From Prinia subflava (lineage: Eukaryota > Chordata > Aves > Passeriformes > Cisticolidae), in assembly GCF_021018805.1 (NCBI RefSeq), contig NC_086248.1:23010922-23074921 (forward strand): 64,000 nucleotides of DNA. Reading direction: 5' to 3'. Under the pieces are notes generated by a model. That model was given only the letters and a program-made list of their open reading frames with translations. It made no database searches and was not told the origin of the DNA. Every line of letters begins with the position of its first letter. Within the stretch, counting starts at the first letter, position 1. Below, piece after piece: positions 57,673-64,000 of the stretch. The position numbers and the translations under genes were made by a program.

Positions 57673-59929
57673 GGTTACTAAATTTACTAAATTTAAATAC
57701 GCTTAAAGCATGTATAAAGTATAATTCATTAATATTACTATAAAAAGTACTGGTAAAATATGTACAGTCATTCAGAAATATACTTCAGGTTTCTTTTAAA
57801 TGCATATATATTACTATGAAGGAGAATTCACAAGCTCTGGTCCTATTTTAGTCTTCATTTGCAAATATCATTAATACTTTCACAGGAGACTTACTTCTAT
57901 GCCTAAAAGATGATCAAATCATCTAAGCAGCTTGATCTCAAGTACTGTGAAAATTAAGCATCTCTGTGCCTCCACAGTGCATCAAAAAGAAACATAGAAA
58001 TTTCAATTTTTGGCGTATATGATCCATGATACAACCTTGGGAAAATACTAGAATGTAAATCCAGAATGAGCAAAAGGTCTAGTCTGAACCCAATTAACTA
58101 CTATTAACTATCTAATATCCAAAATAAGTTTACCAGTACTTTTGGACTCTTCAGGATATATATAAGTGAATAACTGTATGCTTGCTGTGGAAGAATTTGC
58201 TACTGCCCCCACTTAAGGCAGAACCACCAGTGGTGGTTGTGATGGCTGCATCTAGCTTACTCTGAACTTTGCGGGACAGGTGACAGACAACAGGGTAGCC
58301 AAAGGCTGTCTGGAACAGTGACCCAGATGTCTTGCTGGCATGCAAATAAGATGATAAGTCATTAACTTTGAAATCTTAACTAAGTACTATAAAGGATTGA
58401 TTGTGCACATATAATCCTTTAGACATAAACCACTGATTGAGTAGGAGTGCATCCAGACACACCTGTACTTGCCTCTGAGAGATGGTTTAGGACACAAGGA
58501 GAGTTTTTTCTGAACCTCAAGACTCAGCTAGAGTTAAGATCCTAGCAGTTTTGCCTGACTCTGTTCTCTATGCAGTAAATAATCTGGTGTACCTTGCCAT
58601 CAAATCCTGTCAGACCACTGTTGCATTTACTATCAAACTTTGTTATATCAATTAAGGTGTATTGTTACTTCTCTCTTACAAGTGAAGTGCATGGCTCCAT
58701 CCACAACACCTATACTTAAGAGGAAGGTTCCGATGTATAATTTATTATCAGCAAAAGGAAAAAAAAACACATGATGTGTAATAGGCAAAATGTTAAACAT
58801 GTGGTTTTGTACTCTTAAATACTGTCATGTACTGCTTTCTTCAACTTGTGTCACCCTTAGCAATGATATTGACTTTTACCTCAAACTTAGTGGCTGTTGT
58901 TTTTTGTATTTATTTTACTAATTCATATCAGTGAAATCATCAATGAGCTGATAGTTCATTAGTGACTGCTTCTTATTCTGGAATGATTTACTGTATTCAA
59001 AAGAGAAGCAGGTTGATTCATTTAAATGATCCCATTTATTATCTTGGACCAAATGTCTGGGAGAATAATGAATTCAGCTAAGGACAACCATCTTCATTTT
59101 GTCTATAATAATTTGAAAGTCACAGAGATGTTATTGGTTCAGAACTGAGTACTAGGGAGCTTTTATTTTATGTGTTCATTCATTTCACCTGCAGGAACAT
59201 ATAGGATGATGGAAAGTAAAATTAATAACAAAAAATATAGTGAAATTGGTGCAGGGACTGGGCAGAATGAAAAATAAGCTCAGAGTTTTGTATAGAAGCA
59301 GAGAGAAGAGAGAATGAAGGAAAAAAACATCAGTAGAGTCATCAACTCTAAGCCTATACAGGGAAAAAAAGAACAGTGATGTCCAACAACTGCGTTATAC
59401 CAAAGACTTTCTAGGATTTGTAGCTCATTCTCACAAAAGGTTGTAATTCATGAGATTTGCCACATCCTAGTAACAACTACTACACTTATAAGTAAAACTA
59501 TCACAGAACTAAACCTTTGAAAGTTAGGGTTTCAGTTCCAGTCCTCTGACAAAGATTACTGCCTAGGTTTGATCAAAACATTTGCTTTTTCTGTCTCTTA
59601 ATTCTTCATTTAATAATAAGAATTAAAATATTTCTTCTATTTAGGTTAATGAGGTCAAATCCACTAATAAGTGGTTCAGGGACTGTTTAAGCCTTCTTGC
59701 AAAGTCATTTCTTCCTAGTATATAGACTTTGCATAGGACTTTGCACATCACATAGAATCCAGTGATAAAGTGCATTGTGTGCATATGGGGCTTTCTTGAA
59801 CCTGCAGTCAGGATATGAAGCCAAATTTATGTCAGAGCATACCAGAAAGAAGGCACTTGCTTTTGACCAGCACTCATCTAGAGGTAAAGAAATTTTGCTG
59901 GGATCAAATAAACAATACTAACGTGGCAT
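57673..59929. other. unique AT-rich DNA, no gene seen
   Basis: No gene, RNA gene or repeat family supported. Confidence 0.55.
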
Positions 59930-61554
59930 GAGACCAGTCAGTGGGGAAGAAGCCTCACTAAACAGGGAGCTTTCCCTGGGACTCAAAGAAAAAGAGTTTA
60001 CTGTCTTTGGAAGGAGAGGTAGGCAACTCAGGAGCACAAGGATGACAAGGCTGTCATTAGGCCATGTAGAGAGAAAATTTGAAAGACAAAAGCCCATCTA
60101 AAACTCAATCTGGCCACCACTATAGAAGATAAAAGTATTTTTTTACAAATACATCAATAACAAAAAGACAGCCAAGGAGAATCTCCATCCATTATTGGAT
60201 ATGGGGAGAAAATTGCTACCAAGAGTAAGGAAGAGGTTGAGGTACTGAATGCCTGTGTCTCAGACTCTTACAGTAAGCCCCCCGAGCTGGTAGACAGGGA
60301 CAGGGAGCACAGTAATCCCCCAGTAACCAAAAGGAAGCAGTTAGTGACCTGCTCTGCCACCTAGACACACACAAGTCTATGGGAACAAGTGTGATCCACC
60401 AAGGGTACCAACACAGCTATTGGAAGAACTCACCAAGCCACTCTCCAGCCTTTATCAGCAGTCCTGGTTAACCAGGGAGGTTGGCCATCTGCAAGAAGGG
60501 CCAGAAGGAGGATCCAGGGAAATACAGGCCTGTCAGCCTGACCTCAGTGCTAGGCAAGGTTACAGAACAGATTATCTGGAGTGTCATCACATGTAGGACA
60601 ACCAGTGGATCAGGCCCAGCTAGCATGGGTTCATGGACAGCACATCCTGCTTGACCAAACAGTTCTCCTTTTATGACAAAGGCGGCCTGCCTAGGGGATG
60701 AGGGATAGGCTGTGGACATTGCCTAACTTGACTTCTATAAGGCCTTTGACTCTACCTCTGACAGAATTCTCTTGGAGAAGCTGGCAGCCCATGTCTTAGG
60801 TGCAGTTTGGCAAGTAGAAATCTGGATAGATGGCTGAGACCAGAGCATGGTGGTGAATGGAGTTATGTCCAGTTGGTGGCCAGTCACAAGCGGTGCTCCC
60901 CAGGGTTCAGTGTTGGGGTCACTCCTGTGTAACATTTTGTCAATGATCTGCATGAGGAGATTGACTACAGACAACACTAGGTTGGGTGGGAGTGTTGATC
61001 TGCTGGAGGATGGAAATCTGGACATGCAAAGGGATCTGGACATGCTGGATCAATGTGCCAAGGCCAATTGTATGAGGTTCAACAAGGCCAAGAACTGGGT
61101 CCTGCTCTTCAGTCACAACAAACCCACACAGAGCTACAGGCTGGAAAGCACATATTTTATAGTGAGTGGCTGAGGGAACTGGGATTGTTTAGTCTGTAGA
61201 AGGGAAGGCTCAGGTGAGACCTTATCATGCTCCACAACTATCTACAAGGAGGTTCTTGTGAGGTGATGAGTAGCCTCCTTTCCCAGACAACTTGCAATAG
61301 GACAAACGGCTTCATGTCCCACCAAGGGAGGTTCAATTTGGATATTGGGAAAAATTTCATCACCAAAATATGTCTAGGCATTAGAACAGACTCTCTAGAC
61401 AAGTGGTGGAGTCACCACCCCTGGAAGTATTCAAAAAAGAGTAGATGTGGCTTTCTACAATGTGACTTAGTGGGCACAGTCATACTCAGTTGAAGGTCTG
61501 ACTAGATGATCTTACAGGTCTTTTCCAATCTTAATGATTCTATGATTTTATGAT
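59930..61554 (+). mobile_element. CR1 LINE: linker, RT and 3' UTR, internally deleted
   Basis: A 5'-truncated plus-strand CR1 starting in the linker between endonuclease and reverse transcriptase. It has 'aggccatgtagagagaaaat' and 'actcaatctggccaccacta' near 60060-60120, then 'gcctgtcagcctgacctcag' at about 60527. The block APQGSVLGSLL lies at about 60895-60927 and LLEDGNLDMQRDLDMLDQ at about 61000-61055. The catalytic box reads TDN (about 60966-60974) instead of ADD. Near 61150 the sequence jumps from SYRLES to the LREL/LFSLE part of the C-terminal region, so some 300 bases appear deleted. It ends 'cttttccaatcttaatgatt', then 'ctatgattttatgat' at 61554. Frameshifts and stops throughout. Confidence 0.93.
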
Positions 61555-64000
61555 AGACCAGATGTATACCCTCCATCACTACTCATCGAAGTAGATGGAT
61601 AGTTTAAATAATTTTCCATTTTGCAGGAAGCCATCTCACAACTAAACTAAGCTCACTGCCTGCTGTCTTCTGTCACCAGTCTTGCCAAAAGTACCAATCA
61701 CCATACTTATTGCAGGCACGCTGTTGGGATAGAACAATGGCCTCCAGAGGCATCCTTTTCCATCAGCTGTACAAAGAGTGCCCTGGGCATTGCAGGGTTA
61801 AAGCTTAGTGCATTCTCTTTAAAATGGTTAGCATATTTCAATTTAATTGTGATTTATCAGAGAAAAAAAATTATAATGACAAGATCTCCAGAGGTGTGTG
61901 TGGACAACTTTGCAGTTCCTTTCATAACCAAATAACTACAATCAGCAAAAAATACAGAATAAACAAAAGCATACAGATCAGTTTGGGAGGGTTTTCATTC
62001 AAGCACCTTGCTCTAAATTCTGATTCTCTTTGAGATTAACAGCAGTACCCCAGCTATATTCAGGACTGCTCCACTGAGATGTTGTGCTGCACACTATTTT
62101 CTGGAGTTATTAGATCTACAAAATGATAGACAAAATCACCTAGAAAGCCTAATTTTATAGGGCTTCACAAGACTCCTCTTGCTTCCTACTATTTACTAAT
62201 TAAAACAACTCTATCATATTAGGAGTTGATTTGCATTTGATACCAAGACTGTTTAAACCTGAATGTTGTCAGGTCTTTGTTTCCCCCACAAACAATAATG
62301 ATGTTCATTTCATATATTATTGCAATAGTGTTGACCATTTCATGGTGATCTTTGGAATACCTATTGCTATGTTTTACAAAGAGTCTTTTGGGAGATACAA
62401 TACATTCTCTGCAAGGCCCTGAAGAATGAAACATATAATTTATCTTTCAGTTCTCAAAATCAGCAGTCATCCTTTTGATAAGAAAATATCATGTGATTAT
62501 TGTGTTTGTCTAGGTAAACACAAATTATTGATATGCAAATATCAATAAGATAGGTGTAAGAACATGATGTAAGAACCTCTCCAGATATTAATATGAAAGC
62601 CTTAGGACACTTGGCTATTCAATTTCAGACACAAGAATTCTTACTGTTGTTGATGTCTAACCTTTTTTTTTTACTATCATTTTGTATACCATTACTACAT
62701 GAATCACATATAGTGTTCTTATTTTGTTGTTTTCTATTGTGGATAACTACTCATTTCAGCCTTGACTTTGAAAAAAGCAAAGTGCACATTTAACTGCAAG
62801 TATCTGCATAGCTTTATGAGCTTCCCCAAACCAAAGTTTGTAACTGGGGCAAGAATACCACTCATTTGGTTTTGGTTACATTTCCCTCCAAATCCAAGCT
62901 TTAGCCTTCATAACAGTAAGTACAAACTTCTGAATGTTACACAAGGTTTACAGGCATTTCATAAACACCCAAATAACAATAGAAAATTGAATACAGAGAC
63001 CTGTTTTTAAAAAAAGCCATAAAAATGATACTGCAGACTTGAGAATGTTGCCTGAGGAGCAAAATTCAGCTACAGTATTCTAATAAAAGCAACTACAAAA
63101 TGGAAAGCAAATTATATCTGGATGAAAACAGTTACTTGGATAAGAAGTCATTCTGCAAGCACGTTAAATGATAACAAAGGATTCAAAGGAACCTATTTAT
63201 AAAATAGGAGGATTGCATTATGACAAATATTTTGCTGACTTTACATTGGAGAAGCATGGGATATGCTTTGATGTTTCAGAAATTGTTGTTTCTTTACCAC
63301 TTTACCCACATTATTCTGATCCATATAAAAGGTCATTCAAGTATAAAAAAAGCTAAATCAAAGATGATGATGTGAGTGAAGACTGCAGAAACAATACTGA
63401 CACATAGAAATAATTGACAAAAAGGTCAAGAGAAACCTTACACAGAGGCAGATTTGCAGAATTATTAACCGTCCTTAATCATACCCCCATTAACTTCTAA
63501 ATGAAGGAGCCAAGCAGTGTCAACCACAGCAACTCCTGCTCAATCACTTGGTAGAAGTCAACAGACAGGGTTCTGCTTGTAGTTGTGAAAAGAATACGTT
63601 TCCTGGAGGAAAATTAAGGTAACTCCACATCAGTCCGTAAACCCTGGATACAATTAAGCTTTAATCATAACTTTAAAATTAGCTAAAAATGTTTTTGCAA
63701 CCTAGACATACTTCTTGTAAAAATCTTGAAAAGGCAGATTCTGAGAAGCAGTTCAATATTTTTCTTACTTTTGCCTCAGTGATGCAGGAGAAAAATCTAC
63801 AAAAGCACCTGCATCACAAAGAGGCATGGTCTGCTCTTAGCAGTCTGCAGTCCTCCCTATACAATGGGGATTCCTTGCAGGGGACTTTTGAAATTTTAAG
63901 GATGTGAGTACCATAAACAGAACAGGTGCTTAGGAAGCTGAAACAAGACACAGTAAGGTATTTTTACATTCACATTTGTTCTTCAGGATAGTCAATGTAT
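61555..64000. other. unique AT-rich DNA, no gene seen
   Basis: No gene or repeat family supported up to the window edge. Short ORFs here are rich in AT-type codons and show no domain. Confidence 0.55.

Overview
This window looks like gene-poor nuclear DNA from a bird, most likely a passerine. The evidence is the repeat content. At least eight well-supported pieces of avian-type CR1 LINE are present, several ending in the characteristic AATGATTCTRTGAT-type tail. There are also endogenous-retrovirus LTRs whose sequence I recognise as families common in songbird genomes. The background is AT-rich, and the usual short tandem repeats are present. I found no exon, multi-exon gene, tRNA, rRNA or snoRNA that I can defend. 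Almost all open frames are short and accidental, or lie in low-complexity DNA. The window could be intergenic or a large intron; the sequence alone does not decide.

Layout. 1-12 kb: unique AT-rich DNA with one small CR1 relic near 5.3 kb. 12.5-13.4 kb: a GC-richer block that is probably an LTR, carrying a hexamer run and a 25-bp tandem duplication. 16.8-17.4 kb: a CR1 3' end. 18.2-20.1 kb: two solo LTRs in opposite orientation, with a palindromic sequence between them. 20.8-21.0 kb: a T/G-only tract. 26.6-27.1 kb: another minus-strand LTR related to the one at 19.5 kb. 29-32 kb: an old CR1 endonuclease fragment, a CR1 3' end and a very old minus-strand CR1/L3-like relic. 34.1-35.3 kb: an (AATAC)18 array beside two CR1 pieces facing each other. 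39.2-39.6 kb: two minus-strand CR1 tails side by side. 40.4-43.1 kb: the longest CR1, with endonuclease and reverse-transcriptase remnants. 43.8 kb: a heptamer purine array. 45.5-48.4 kb: a complete two-LTR, apparently non-autonomous ERVK-like element on the minus strand. 48.4-59.9 kb: mostly unique AT-rich DNA with minor relics. 59.9-61.6 kb: a second long CR1. 61.6-64 kb: unique DNA.

Nothing here forms an operon or pathway. The informative biology is mobile-element history. The clearest case is the ERVK-like element: it has a tRNA-Lys-type primer binding site, a purine tract, about 2 kb of interior with no recognisable gag, pol or env, a very GC-rich leader, and a pentamer expansion in only one of its two LTRs. 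I saw no convincing new gene system, and I say so rather than promote shadow ORFs.
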